A DNA stretch of 64,000 nt from Paratrimastix pyriformis (GCA_027972325.1 JAPMOS010000082.1:1-64000); one strand, 5' to 3'. Counted from the stretch's first letter, positions 1-10,761 are shown. Translations and numbers: made by a program. Notes: generated by a model not told the origin, from the sequence alone.

Positions 1-349
1 CGGGTTTCGGGCTGACGAGAGCTACGAGATAGAGAGGCATCAGTCAGGGGACCCTTTCATGTCTGCTATTTATCTCATTTATGGAAGTGCTGGCGGAGGT
101 GTGTCATACATGTTTGCAACATAGAGATGCAAAACTCCCGATTCCGGCCGAAGCCGGGGGAACATGACCCCAGTCCCTCCCATGTCCCCCGCAATTCTGC
201 GGGCAACTAGGGCTAGGGGCGGGGGCTATGGTGACAGGGAGGTAGAAAAGAACGGGGGAGGGACCAAGGAATAGGGTGGATCGAGGAGATAAATCAGGAA
301 AAGACTGAACAACGGGACAAAGATTGAACCGAAAGGAACACAATTCCCT
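1..349. other. No gene recognised
   Basis: I see no supported coding region, RNA gene or repeat here. It lies just past the C-terminal end of the minus-strand ORF family copy that follows and may be its 3' flank. It shows no match to the tail of the second copy near 7.6-7.8 kb. Confidence 0.4.
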
Positions 350-1503
350 TACATTGGGACTTCTTGGGCGTTGGGCATCCGCGTCCCCATGTACCATCTG
401 GTACTGGTGCGTAACACGAACATCGGGGCGTGTTGTTGGCGGATCCACCATCCAAAGTCCCGCCTCCGCGGCCCGTCCGGTCCCGCGGGCACTCGAGCCC
501 CGCTCCCCTTCAACCCCAGATCCGTGGGGCAGAGCGAGGCTCCCTTCGGCGTGGCAAAGCCCTTGCGCTGGGGCAGGGACAAGCGCAGGGGCAGCATGGG
601 CAGGGGCAGCATGGGCAGGGGCAACATGGGCAGGGGCAACATGGGCAGGGGCAGGGGCAGGGGGCAGGGCAGGGGCATGGGCAGGGGCCACAGTGGGAGT
701 CGCAGTGGGGGCTGGTGCAGATGCAGTGGGGGCTGGTGCAGATGCAGTGGGGGCTGCTGCAGATGCAGTGGGGGCTGGGGCGGCACCCTGGCGAACGGAT
801 TCCCGACCGGCGCGGGCTGCTGGTGGGCAACAGGGCGCACAGCAAAGGATTGCTGTCAGCCTTCTCCTCAACCCTGTCCTTCTTCTTTGCTGGCGAAGGT
901 TCGGGGATGGCGGACGTGGCCGACTCGTACCACCTCCAAGCTGAAGCGGGGCAGCTGAGGGGTCGATGCAATGTGCGGTCACTTTTCCGGGAGGCTGTTT
1001 GACAGTGCTCGGTGACTTTGGACACAGGCCGGATTGCGGCGAAGCAGTGGACGGGTTCACCGAAGCCACAGGTCGGGCGGGAACGGGGTCGCCATCGATA
1101 CTCGCGATACAGTAACGGGCTTGCTGGAAGACTCCAAATTGAAAATGGTGGCACCACAAATGAATTGAATCAATTGCGCAAGCTTTTGGCAGCACAGAGA
1201 TTGATCGCCCCCGCCGACCGTAAGATGCTCAAACTGATGCGCTGAAGCAACTTGGTCGACGGGATGCGCTTCTCAGAGGCCACCAAATACCCAAAAAGTT
1301 TGCCAAACTCAGGGATCATGGTAGAAGTGAAGGAAAGACGGCTCAGCTGGTCCATGCTCCGGAAGATAGCTCGATGATCGTCGAGCTCGTCAATAAAGCA
1401 CAGAAATGGATCTTCTTCATCAAGAATAGAAGCATGTTTTTCAATAAAAGCAATGGTTGCGTCGTCCAGATCATCATTCACCGCAGTGATTTCGCAGGCC
1501 ATA
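350..1503 (-). pseudogene. Unrecognised ORF family, copy 1 (degenerate)
   Basis: Reading the minus strand from the ATG at 1503 gives a helical, acidic N-terminal region (MACEITAVNDDLDD, then an FGKLFGYLVASEKRIPSTKLL segment). A long Pro/Ala-rich middle follows, built on heptads like PAPTASA, and then a short conserved C-terminal stretch with RDFGWW and RWYMGTR. The same three blocks occur in the same order in the plus-strand copy at 6449-7571 (FCKLFGHLGFSSGALPSSTLL; RDFSWL; RWYVGSK), so the two are paralogues. The blocks lie in more than one frame, so this copy is either broken or spliced. No known domain is recognised. Its head abuts the truncated head of the LINE-A fragment at about 1552, an arrangement that twin priming of a LINE could create; in that reading the ORF would be a LINE ORF1. 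That is inference only. Confidence 0.5.
586..775. repeat. Two coding minisatellites (about 18 bp and 21 bp units)
   Basis: About four units of an 18-bp GGGCAGCATGGGCAGGG-like repeat run from about 590 to 665. About four units of a 21-bp AGTGGGGGCTGGTGCAGATGC-like repeat (one unit longer than it looks because of divergence) run from about 695 to 775. On the minus strand they encode the Pro/Ala-rich heptads of the copy 1 ORF. Confidence 0.75.
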
Positions 1504-1529
1504 GCCCTGCGTAAATCGTGTTGAACTGA

Positions 1530-2797
1530 GAATAGTGCCGGGGAACCAGAGGTGCGAAAGCAGGAAGGTGGGTATATCCTGGATAGTGGAAGGAAGGTGA
1601 AAGTCCTTGCGTTCGCTGACGATGTCATGCTTGTCACTCGAACCAAGGAGCAGATGGTCCGGTTGGTCAACACAGTGAGGCGGAAGGTGGAGGAGGCAGG
1701 CATGCAGCTGTCGTGGACCAAGTGTGACTACCTGTGTGGGGGGGTGAAGAGTAAGACGGACCTGGACCTGGGTGAGGGTCGGGTCATCAAGGTCCAGCAG
1801 AAGGGCGGGGCCATCCGGTACCTGGGGATTTGGATAGACGAGGAGATGAACATGAAGGTCAACACGGAGAAGGTCATCCAGAAAATGTGTGGGAGGCTGC
1901 ACAGGCTGATGGACAAGAAGGTCCCCCCGAGGTTGATGGTGCAGATGATCAACGAGTGCGTGTCGACATGCCTCCAATATACTGCGAGGCAGTGCCCCAT
2001 GCCGCAGAAGGACCTTGAGATCCTGCAGCAGCGTTATGCACGAGTATTTAGGGAGATTGGTGGGTGCTTGGGGAAATGCGACCCGGCGGAGGTGCTCTTC
2101 TTCCCGGAGGATGAGGGTGGGATGGGTCTCAAGGACCCGGTGGATGTGCACGACATGATGGTGCTCACGCAACTGCTGGGCAGGGTGGCGGACCAGCAAG
2201 GGTGCGGCGTGATGCTCCGTGAAGAGATAGCCCTATTGCAAAAGTTGTGGACGACGAGTGAGCCCCTGCTGGACAACCCCGGGAAGTGGGTCAGACTGCA
2301 CGCGAAGGAGAAGATGCCGGGGGTGGTGTCGGGGATGCTGAGGATCTTGCACAAGAAGGGGTTGGCCATTGTGGGATGGGGAGGTATCGAAGAAAGAAGT
2401 GGAATGGGGAATGCCGACAACACTGGAGGAGTTGGCAGAACCATGCAAAATCACCAAGAGGCACAGGCAGACACTCATGAAGAGGGGCATCAGGAGTGTG
2501 GCTGACCTGATTGTGGGCGGTAGGTTCCAGTGGAAGGGCACGATGCCGCAGTACGTGGAGGCCATCAAGGAGCGTGTGTGCGTGTGGGGAAACAAAGTGG
2601 AGACGGAATATGTTAAGCTGGCGAGGAGGATCCGAGAGGAGGAAGTGGCAGAAAGAGATCGAAAGAGGGCAAGGACGGAGCAGGAAAGGGAGGAGAGCCG
2701 AGAGGGCGGGAGGGGATGCGGGCAAGAGAGGAGGATGGTTTGCGCATTTTACCCGGAGCGTAGCCACCCGCCCCTCCCCCCCCACTCCTCCCCCCCC
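1530..2797 (+). mobile_element. LINE-A fragment (C-terminal half of reverse transcriptase)
   Basis: The translation from 1552 begins just upstream of the RT catalytic motif (AFADDVMLVT) and runs through the thumb region (GAIRYLGIWID, MPQKDLEILQQRYARVFREI, GGMGLKDPVDVHD). It continues after a frame change near 2.37-2.4 kb to about 2815 (MPTTLEELAEPCKITKRHR). The same protein is recognisable on the minus strand at 16981-17487. The RT fingers, any endonuclease and the RNase H are absent, so this is a 5'-truncated copy. Its 3' end is cut by the left end of the DIRS element. The family normally continues into an RNase H domain, preserved in the copy at 13.7-16.1 kb. Confidence 0.8.
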
Positions 2798-2992
2798 TCC
2801 TACGGACCTCCCTAGACCGACCACCCCCACCACCACAATCTAATAATAGGATAAGGATCCCATGTTCATTCTCTCTCGAAACATTTAAAGATTAATTTTT
2901 AATCCTTATTTTCTTTTCCTTCAAATATAGCTATCCTCACCATGGTACTTGAGACCTTATCCCCCGCGAATTTTCGCGTTCGACAAAGATCT
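2798..2992. repeat. DIRS left inverted terminal repeat
   Basis: Positions 2829-2992 match the reverse complement of about 9010-9170 almost base for base, including an AT-rich core and a CGCGAATTTTCGCG palindrome at about 2975. The outermost 30 bases (2798-2828) are not in the right repeat but recur in inverted form in the internal complementary region, as expected for DIRS. Confidence 0.85.
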
Positions 2993-3194
2993 GCACCACG
3001 GACTTCCGCCCTTACGACGGACCCCTCCAGGGGAGGTAGGATGAAAGGGCGCCCTTCCGACTCGATCCTTCTGCCGGGAAAAAAGAAGGGCTAGTAAAAA
3101 ACCCGGTCTGAGTCGCATGTCTTTACCTTCACCCTCTCCACACTGGAGAGCGTCCGCAAACCGCCAAGTCGCGGCCTGGGGCAGGTGGGTGGGA

Positions 3195-3330
3195 TTATCT
3201 CGTGGTGGTGGGGGGTGGTCGGTCTAGGGAGGTCCGTAGAAATCCTTCATGGAATTCGGACTTCCCAGACCACCTACGACAGGAGACCACCCCCCACCAC
3301 CACAATCTCATAATAGGATTTTCAAAGATC
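3195..3330. repeat. DIRS internal complementary region
   Basis: The left part of this segment (3199-3235) is the reverse complement of the left outer end (2798-2828). The right part (about 3240-3320) is the reverse complement of the right outer end (about 9145-9232). A segment that joins the complements of both ends is diagnostic of DIRS elements, where it is thought to template circle closure. Confidence 0.85.
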
Positions 3331-4410
3331 CTCATCAGTCCCGAAGAGGGTCACCATTGGTGCCTCCCTAGGGGCTGCGCGATTGTAGTGCCTGTCCATT
3401 GCGCTGGACTGGCTCGACCACCCAAACATCCTCCGAACCACCGCGTCAGGGACCTGGTGTTCAAGGAGTTTCGTCGCCGCGGCGCCCCTCAGGGCATGCG
3501 GTCGGAATTCTGGCGGGATGCCGGCCTCCCGCATCAAGCGGGAGGTGAGCGTGGAGATGCGTTCCGCAGACAGAGGCTCTCCCCCGCAAGGCGACAAAGA
3601 GTGCGTCCGAGTCGCCAGGGCGGCGCCTACGGCGGACCTCCTTTGCGCAGCAATGGGGGCAGGTGACGTCATTTTCCGGTACTCCACCGATATGACGCGC
3701 CTCCCACTGACCCGCCGACGTCTTCGTCTTCAGGGTCAAGTCCATCCCATGGTCGGCCTCCTCCCAGTGGGAGAGGCTGACCGAAATCCTGGCCATGTCA
3801 CCGCCCCTCAATCCTGAGGTGTACAGGAGTATGGCCATCTTCCCGAGCAGGTCATCGCGCGAAAGGGATCCATTCGGACCCTTTCTGCGAAGCAACTCGC
3901 CCAATGGGAGGGGATCGAAGGTCCGATCATACTTCGGGACCGACGGACGTTGTCTTTTGATCCCCTCAAGAACCAGACGCACCCAGGGGTTGTCCCCCAG
4001 GTTCTTGCCGAGCAGTATCGAGAGCTTTGCTGAAATAGCACTCGAGAGGTTTGTGAACCACTTACTGCTGAATGCATTTCCTGCGAACTGTTCCGCCAGG
4101 AAATTCCCGAGGCGAACACCTGTCGCCTCAAAGGGGTCCAGGGATTTCTCCTGGCACCAGCGCGTCCAGCGTGCCCAGGCCAAAGCTATGGCTTTCCGGC
4201 GAGACTCAGAACGAGCCATATTCACCAGGGCTATAGCGCCGTCGCCGGCCTCCTCTGGAGGAAAGAAGGCGCAGCGGTTGGGTGCCACCGCACCCATCAA
4301 CTCTGGGTCAGCCAGGTCGTCCAGTTGAACGACAGCTTCTTCTTGCTCGGATGCCCCGAGAGAAGAACCGCTATCGCTCTCCATTGCGGTTTCCCCACCC
4401 GAAAGCATTC
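3320..4410 (-). pseudogene. DIRS tyrosine recombinase (fossil)
   Basis: This is the tyrosine recombinase (integrase) region of the DIRS element. The N-terminal SAM-like part contains WARWTRWCQEKSLDPFEATG. The catalytic part contains the family blocks LLYTSGLRGGDMARI (first arginine), HALRGAAATKLLEH (H-x-x-R), and then the GWSS and HYNR boxes with the nucleophile tyrosine. The enzyme would integrate a circular DNA intermediate by strand exchange. It lies directly upstream of the internal complementary region, as in other DIRS elements. The reading frame is not whole. Confidence 0.85.
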
Positions 4411-6385
4411 CCGCCGATCCCCGGCAGAAAGGTCTCCGGGGAATCCGGCAAAAGGAGGGGTGTCTCGATAAGCAATTTGCTCATCGTCGGGAACCACAAC
4501 GCGGACCTCCAGAGCGGGAGAATCAGCATCATTGTTGCCTTCTCCCGGATTATTTTCCGGAGGACACGTGCCACCTGATTGAAGGGTGTATTGGCGTACA
4601 GCCGCCTCCGCCCCCAGTCCTGTACGTAGGCATCGATCGCTTCCGCTTGAGGGTCCAGTCGCATCGACCAGAATCTCGGAAGCTGCGCATTCGCCATCGT
4701 GGCGAATGCGTCGAGTTCGGGCTGAAAACCCAGCGTCTGGCATGCCCACTCGAATATCTGAGGGTTCAACTTCCAGTCCGAGTTGTCCCTCATCCTGCTC
4801 AGGCGATCGGCATGCAGGTTGGTCGTATCGGCAATATGTTCCGGTACGACCCTCACCTGCATGCGTTGCGTCTCCTGCCATATTTCCAACAGCAAGGGAT
4901 GCAGGGCCGTGCTCCCCGTGTTCCAGTTCCTCACTGTCGCGACCGCAACGGTCGAGTCGCTCTGCCAACGGATCACCGTGCCGCTGGGCAGGTGTTTCCG
5001 GAAGGCACGGAGGGCCCAGAGGAGCGCAGCCAATTCGCGCCAGTTGATGTGCATCTCCGTCTCCTGGAGCGCTTGCCTCCAAAACCCCTTGCTTCGAGCT
5101 GTTTCGGTGACATTTCCAACGCCGCACCCCAGGCCAGGTTGCTGGCATCGGTGTGGAGGGTCATCGTGGGGCGATGATCCGTCGAGGCCATCCCGTTCTG
5201 CGGGAGGTTCCTCACCCACCATTCCACTTCTCCCAAAGCCTCGTTGTTGAGTAGGCTGGTGCCATCCCAACCCGACCTCTGCACCGCACGTGCCTTGCAG
5301 CGGTTCAGATGGAACAGGTGGAGGTGAGCCGGCTCGATCGCCGGTCGGGTGGCAACCAAAGAGCCCACCAGGCGCGCTAACAGCGCTGTCGAGACCGACG
5401 ACCTGCCTTTGACCTGTTCCAACAGCGTCAGAAGGTTCCCCACCCTTTCGGGGGCAATGAGATCGTCAACTTGTTCGAGTCCAGCACAAAGCCGAGGAAC
5501 ACAATCTTTTGTGTCCCCTCGAAGATGCATTTGTTCTCGGAAATTGTGAACCCGAGTTTCACAAAGAGTTCCACCGCCCAGAGTGTGTGGAGCTGCGACT
5601 CCTGCCGGCTGCCGGCAATAAGGAGGAGGTCGTCGAGGTACGAGACACCTGACGCCTCTCCTGCAGCTCCTCCACCACTGGTCTGAGAACCTTTGTAAAT
5701 GTGAAAGGGGCTAACTTTGTGCCGAACGGCATGGCTAGTGACACGAACACTCGGTCCTGCCAGGCGAAGGCCAGCATCTTCTGGGATTCCTTTTCCACAG
5801 GAAGATGCCAGTATGCCTTTTAAATCTATTTTGGACAGCAGGTCGCTCTTCCCCATCAACAAGAGCGCGTCCCTGATGCCTTCCATCTTGAAATGCCTGT
5901 CGTCCACAAATTGGTTCGACATTCGGCAGTCCAGGATCGGTCTGTACGTTCCGTCCGGTTTTGTCACTGTAAACAAATTTTGTTTCAGTAGGCCCGGGGT
6001 TTGCGGCGGTACTTCGCTCACCGCGCCAAGTTGGAGCAGTTCCTTGATCTCGAGAGCCACTGCCTGTGCCGCTGCCTCTGGTAAGGCCAGCTGACGTTGT
6101 GGCGCACGAAACGGTTTGCGTGGTATGATTTCCCTTTTGACCTGGAAACCATCTCTTATAACTTGCAGGGCAAATGCCCTTGATGGAGAGGCTAATGCCT
6201 CCCATTCCCCCAAACAGGCCCGCAGTTTCCCTGGAAAGTTTTCCAGTGACTGCGTCCTTTGGCATGTTTCCCGCACCCTTGCGAAAAAAGTCGAGGCAAT
6301 AGTGCTGCTCCTTGATCTTCTTTGTCGACGTGGGAGGCGGGATGGGCTTTGCAGGGGCTCGCTTAAAACGAGCAAACTTACCAGG
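4371..6385 (-). pseudogene. DIRS reverse transcriptase-RNase H (fossil)
   Basis: The RT region shows the fingers/palm blocks KQNLFTVTKPDGTYRPILDCR and SDLLSKIDLKG and a YLDD catalytic box. It is followed by LGFVLDSNKLTISLP and a Ty3/DIRS-type RNase H with LHTDASNLAWGAAL, NWRELAALLWALRAFR and QSDSTVAVATVRNWNTG. This is the usual DIRS RT-RH order. The region is interrupted in a few places and is not a whole gene. The segment nearest its start is cut off by the nested insertion at 6386. Confidence 0.85.
6375..6385. repeat. Target-site duplication, left (AACTTACCAGG)
   Basis: The 11-bp AACTTACCAGG occurs exactly at 6375-6385 and again at 7822-7832, directly flanking the nested insertion. Confidence 0.85.
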
Positions 6386-6448
6386 TTTTCTCCCCGGGGT
6401 TCTAGCCGATCAGCACATTCAAATTGCGTGCTCGCTCTTCCCTCGTGC

Positions 6449-7571
6449 ATGCATATTGCCGAGGAGAATCATCTTAGTGACTTTCAGGCTCATTTTCTAA
6501 AAGAGCACGCACAATGTGGCAAGCGCGAAGTGTTTCTTGAATTTTTCAATCGCGCTGAGGAAGATGATCTGGTCTTCCACGACCTTGACCACATTTCTAC
6601 TTTCAAGAATTCGATGCTGGATGAATTTTGCAAACTCTTTGGGCATTTGGGTTTCTCTTCTGGAGCGCTTCCTTCGAGTACCTTGTTGAAGGGCATCATT
6701 GAATCGCTGCAGAAGGGCTGTTCTCCAGCTGTGTCTCGGGATCGCATTGCAGTCTGGATCCAGAAACTATTGTCCTCGTTTATGTGGCAGTGCTATCTCA
6801 AGTATCGAGACGACGCTCCACCATCTCATTCTCGCCACTCTTCGGCATCCTCAACTGACGACTCTTCTGAACCTCCAACTTCGCCAGAAAGTTTTCCTAC
6901 GCGTACCCATCAGCGTGGTGGGGACCGGGACGTGTCCATTCCCGGTCTCACTCATCATCTGATTCATCGGCGACGAGGCGCAACAAGACTCCCGCTCCCG
7001 CGTCCGTTCACGCTCACCGAAGCACGCGGATGCAAGGGGGTTCGCCTCGCCCCTCGGCCAAGAAGGCTGCGCGTACGGAAGCGACCTCCACACGGAAGTT
7101 GCCTGCCTCCCCGCCTGCCCGGGAGGTGTCGCCGCCCTCCGCCCCCTGCCGCCACGGTGTCGGCCCCGGTCCGGTCCCGACTGAGCAGGGGAAGCCGCTC
7201 CTGCAGTCCGCCTTGGGTCTCGCCCAGGCGGGATGGAAGGCGATCAAGGGGCCATTTGCGCGGGCAGCCCCGCTCCAACCAAGCCGGCTGCGGCCAAGTC
7301 GAGTGTTCTGGCGCCCCCTCCACCACCTCCCCCCACTTCTTGCCCTTCTGACCCTCCTTCACGTCCATCTGCTCCTCTTCCCTCTGCCTCCCCAATCTCG
7401 TGTGCCGATCTTGGCGTCCGTGTGGTGCGTGCTGGGCGTTCTCCTGTTCCAACCCCGGATGGACCGGCGGTGAGAGACTTCTCGTGGTTGCGCGCGAGCA
7501 CTGTCTATGTGTGCTACACCCACGCACGATGGTATGTCGGGAGTAAACCTCCCCCGTTCAGGCCTTTTTAA
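6449..7571 (+). CDS. Unrecognised ORF family, copy 2 (helical head, Pro-rich middle, RWYVG tail)
   Basis: The ATG at 6449 opens a frame with a helical N-terminus of about 110 residues (FLEFFNRAEEDDLVFHDLDH, DEFCKLFGHL, SSTLLKGIIESL). It then runs into Ser/Pro/Arg-rich sequence until 7351. The conserved C-terminal block (RDFSWL...RWYVGSK) lies in a different frame that closes at 7571. A third frame is rich in Ala/Pro/Lys between 7030 and 7300. So the product needs splicing, frameshifting, or the copy is broken by one or two indels. The head and tail blocks match copy 1 at 350-1503. I do not recognise a known domain. An RNA-binding or particle-forming ORF1-like role for a LINE is possible but unsupported. 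Confidence 0.5.
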
Positions 7572-7821
7572 GATGTCTTTTCGTTCTTTTGTTTCATGGA
7601 TGCGGGAGGTTCTGCGTGTTGTCTCTCTCCTGTCCGCTCCTTCCATTCCATGCGTCTGCTGCTGGTCTTCCTGGACGAGTGCGTCGTCCGTGTCGGTTGG
7701 CGGTTTATCGCATGTTACCCCCCCACTTCGGTGGGATGCACCCCCCGTTATGAGCTGATCAATACAGGGGGTGTTGGGCGGGGGACCCCTTTTGGGGTTT
7801 CTCCAAGTATCCAACAACAAC
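7572..7821 (+). ncRNA. 3' UTR and CAA tail of the nested element
   Basis: This 250-bp segment lies between the stop at 7571 and the duplication at 7822. It carries two clear hairpins (about 7720-7738 and 7775-7802) and ends with CAACAACAAC. A hairpin next to a microsatellite tail is typical of LINE/SINE 3' ends recognised by RT. Confidence 0.55.
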
Positions 7822-7832
7822 AACTTACCAGG
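7822..7832. repeat. Target-site duplication, right (AACTTACCAGG)
   Basis: Exact second copy of the 11-bp sequence at 6375-6385; it marks the 3' boundary of the nested insertion. Confidence 0.85.
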
Positions 7833-8978
7833 CCGCTGGCGACGTTGAGTTCCAGCAGGGCGGGTAGATGACGAGGCCGCAGATGCAGCAGCCGGGCGAG
7901 TAGCCTGCGCCAGAGTTGGGGCGGTCCTCGTTGCCTGGGCGCCTGAGACGGATTTCTCAAGCGCCGCCAAGTCCTCACGGCTGAACATATCAGTCGTGTC
8001 GTCAATGCCCTTGGGCGCCGAGGCCAGCATCACGCTGGGGCGCACGAATGGAACGAGCCGCTGCTTGCGCGTCCGCTCAATTGCGGACAATAAATATTCA
8101 GTGAGTTGGGACGCGTGCCTGATGGCCCGTCCCACCTTCTCCGCATCTGCTTCCGGTGCCACCATTTGAGAGAGGGCCGAAACCAGCACTCGACGGAGGA
8201 GCACCGCTCGACCCTCGAATCCCACGAGGATGCGCTCCACCTCGGGGGCGCCAAGAGGGCTGGCGCGGAATCAAGTGCCGAAGTCTCCGGTTGACGGAGC
8301 GGCAACTTGAGGTCATAGGGCAACGACGGGTACATGCGGCAAAGGGAAATGATCGCGGAGCGGGGGAGCGGTTCGTGTTGAACCGCCGCGCGTCCGGGCT
8401 TGACAGCCTCGGTAAGAAGGTCTGGGACCTTGGCAAGCACTTTGGGGGCGAACAGGTCCAGATCATCTGCGGAGACAACGTCCTGTTCTTCAGGGGCAGG
8501 AAGCTCGTCGCCGCCTTCCTCGGGCAATTCGCCTGGAAGGGGTTCACCGTCGTTCATCGCAGCGTCGTTAAATTCGGCGCCTGCGCATGAATCGGATAAG
8601 TGCAAAAGTGCAGTGTTTTGACACAGACCTGCATCAGCTAGATCTTTAGCCTCGTCCGACGGCAAATCCTCGGGGCCAACGGCTTGAACGGCAGCGGGCT
8701 TTTCTTGGACACCAGCACCTGTCGGAGCCGCAGGCGGAGTGGTCTTGACGGGAGCCTTTCTTGAGCGGGATCCGCGGGAGCCGCGGAGCCTCCAAAGCGA
8801 GCAAAAACGGATCTTCCTTGGGCGAGGCCAGGCCGTTGCCAGGCGTCAGTGGAGCCAGCGCAGTGGGAGCCGGCGCCAGAGGGGTCCCCGCCGGAGGCGG
8901 AGGGGTTGCAAGAGCAGCAGAGGGCGCCGTAGCCGTAGCGGTAGCCGTAGCAGTAGTAGCAGTGGGTGCAGACATCGC
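7833..8978 (-). pseudogene. DIRS Gag-like region (fossil)
   Basis: This minus-strand open region begins near 8976 (MSAPTATTATATATATAPSA), just inside the right terminal repeat. It runs through an Ala/Pro-rich head, an acidic stretch (EEGGDELPAPEEQDVVSADD), and a helical part (RLVPFVRPSVMLASAPKGID; MFSREDLAALEKSVS). The position before RT and the composition fit the Gag-like first ORF of DIRS elements. No zinc knuckle is visible. It is not whole, and its end is separated from the RT by the nested insertion. Confidence 0.6.
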
Positions 8979-9009
8979 AAAAACGAACGAGAGAGAGTGA
9001 GTAGCAGAC

Positions 9010-9235
9010 ACCAGCGGCGCGAATGCGAAAATTCGCGGGGAATAAGGTCTCAAGTACCATGGAGAGGATAGCTATATTTGAAGGAAAAGAAAATAAGGAT
9101 TAAAAATTAATCTTTAAATGTTTCGAGAGAGAATGAACATGGGATCCTTATCCTATTATTAGATTGTGGTGGTGGGGGGTGGTCTCCTGTCGTAGGTGGT
9201 CTGGGAAGTCCGAATTCCATGAAGGATTTCCTCCA
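9010..9235. repeat. DIRS right inverted terminal repeat and outer extension
   Basis: Positions 9010-9170 mirror the left terminal repeat. Positions 9165-9232 (ending GAAGGATTTCCTCCA) are absent from the left repeat but are found inverted in the internal complementary region at about 3240-3320. Together these set the right boundary of the element. Confidence 0.85.
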
Positions 9236-10727
9236 CCCTCTCCCTCCCCTCCCCCCCCCTCCCCCCTCCCCCCCACACACACACTCCCGCCCTCCCCCCT
9301 CCCCCCCACCCCGCCCCCGACCGGCCGCTCAACGTTGGGATCTTGAAGGACCAACTGAAAGTGGTGAAGACACAGCATGCTCTCACAGGAGACGGTGTAG
9401 TGAGCTGAGGCTTCATGATGTTGTCGCACCCGTGGTCTAAATGCCCGTGGTAGTTTCGATGGTCGGTACCCGTGATTGTCATAAGTGGGACGCAGACAGA
9501 ACGATCGATGGCCTGAACCGGGCACGGTTGGGAGCCGGGCATCGATCGATCGTTTTTCAGCTGGCCTCATCCAGCGTGCTTTTGGTGCCCAAAACAAGCA
9601 CAGATTAAAAAAAAAAAACTTTGGAACAAAGCGAGAATCGAGACCCGCAGCATTCCGTGGGTGGTGGTAAAGAATGCAAATGCATTGAAGTGACCTGACC
9701 ACTCTTGTGGTCTGTTTATTCAAATATCACAAAGTGATGTGAAAAAACATCTGGGATCGAATGGTCAGCATTTCGAAAACGGTCGAATGCAATGAGGCGA
9801 ACGAAACCGCTTGGCGTCAGATCGAATGAAAATCATAAAAATGAAATGAGGATTGCAGGAAAGCCGCGTGTGAAAGAGAGCTTCACAGCAGAGAGGCGGA
9901 AACGAGCACGCCGTCAAAGAAGAGCGAGTGGGTCTTGCGAATGGGTTCGGTCGGCTATCGCAAACTTGACAGGTCAGAGCGGCGAGTTCGCAATTCAGGC
10001 CGGAATCGCACCAAATTGCATGGGCTAACTAGAGTAAATGAGGAGAAGCCAATCGTATGATGTCCAATGACGCTGGTCTCGGGTCGTCCAAAGATCATCT
10101 TCCGAGCATTTCCGGGAAGTCCTTGCGTCGGCAACCCGGGAAAGTGGCTCAGTCGATTTGTATGTGCGCCAGGTCTGTGCCACGCACATTGCTTCCGCCC
10201 TGCAAATCGAAGTCTCCGCAATGCACATGTCGGAATGAGGTCCCGGCTCCCCGGGACGGGTTTGCCGGAGAGGGTCCCCGACCCCACCAGTCCACCGGCC
10301 CCACCACGGTGCGTGAGGCGCACGAAGACCCGCGAGCGGGACCCACCGGGCTGGCCCGAGCCGCCCCCGTGAACCTTTGGCACGACCTGTGGCTCCAACC
10401 CCGGGGAGGCGGACCCCCAAAATGTCGAGCGTGCTGGGCCATGGGGCCCCGCCCAGACTGGTGGGGTTACCTTGGGAGCATTCGGATTTTCAGTTTTTTT
10501 CACTGTGCACTCGGATCTCCCCGCCCAGGGCCGATCTCGAAAATCGCCCCAAGACCCCCAGGACCCCTCCCGAACAAGAGCTGTGAGTTTCCCGGTCGAT
10601 TTGCGGCCGTGAGTTTGCCCGGTAGTTTTCCCAGGAACGCTCCCTATATAGGCCCGGGGCTACGCTCCGGGTAAATTCTCTATTATCTTCGATCGTCCGA
10701 GGCCCGAGCTGTTCGCGAGAGTTGAGG

Positions 10728-10730
<3 letters not shown>
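9236..10730. other. Non-coding spacer, C-rich at left, AT-richer in the middle
   Basis: A CCCCTCCC-rich tract occupies 9236-9320, a 12-bp A run lies at 9607-9618, and the rest shows no coding pattern I can defend. An 18-19 base motif at about 10657-10675 (CTACGCTCCGGGTAA core) recurs inverted at about 2750-2768 in the LINE-A fragment. No gene is recognised. Confidence 0.4.

Positions 10731-10761
<31 letters not shown>

Larger units (their letters stand above)
6386..7821 (+). mobile_element. Nested retroposed element carrying the unrecognised ORF family (copy 2)
   Basis: A 1436-bp insertion lies inside the DIRS element on the opposite strand. It is bounded by an exact 11-bp duplication and ends in a short CAA-repeat tail (CCAACAACAACAAC). 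The terminal 90 bases before the tail form G/C hairpins (CCCCCCACTTCGGTGGG; GGGGGACCCCTTTTGGGG). Tail, variable-length duplication and hairpin 3' end are the marks of target-primed insertion by a LINE machinery. The element encodes no RT or nuclease I can recognise, so it would be mobilised in trans. Confidence 0.75.
2798..9235 (-). mobile_element. DIRS-type tyrosine-recombinase retroelement, fossil
   Basis: This element has inverted terminal repeats at both ends, an internal complementary region, and Gag-like, RT/RNase H and tyrosine recombinase regions all on the minus strand. That is the defining DIRS-1 layout. The order in its own direction is right terminal repeat, Gag-like, RT/RNase H, recombinase, internal complementary region, left terminal repeat. 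It is broken in roughly four to six places and also carries a nested 1.4-kb retroposed insertion (6386-7821). The terminal repeats are still highly similar over about 160 bp, which suggests a fairly recent origin. No target duplication is expected for this family and none is seen. Confidence 0.85.

Noticed and set aside
324-1002. Plus-strand open frames rich in Gly/Gln/Trp
   Set aside because: They are shadows of the minisatellites. The minus strand carries the conserved blocks shared with copy 2.
9608-9720. tRNA-like T-arm (GGTCTCGATTC) followed by a T run on the minus strand
   Set aside because: The T-loop has an extra base and I cannot form an acceptor or anticodon arm with the upstream sequence. 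At best it is a tRNA-derived relic.
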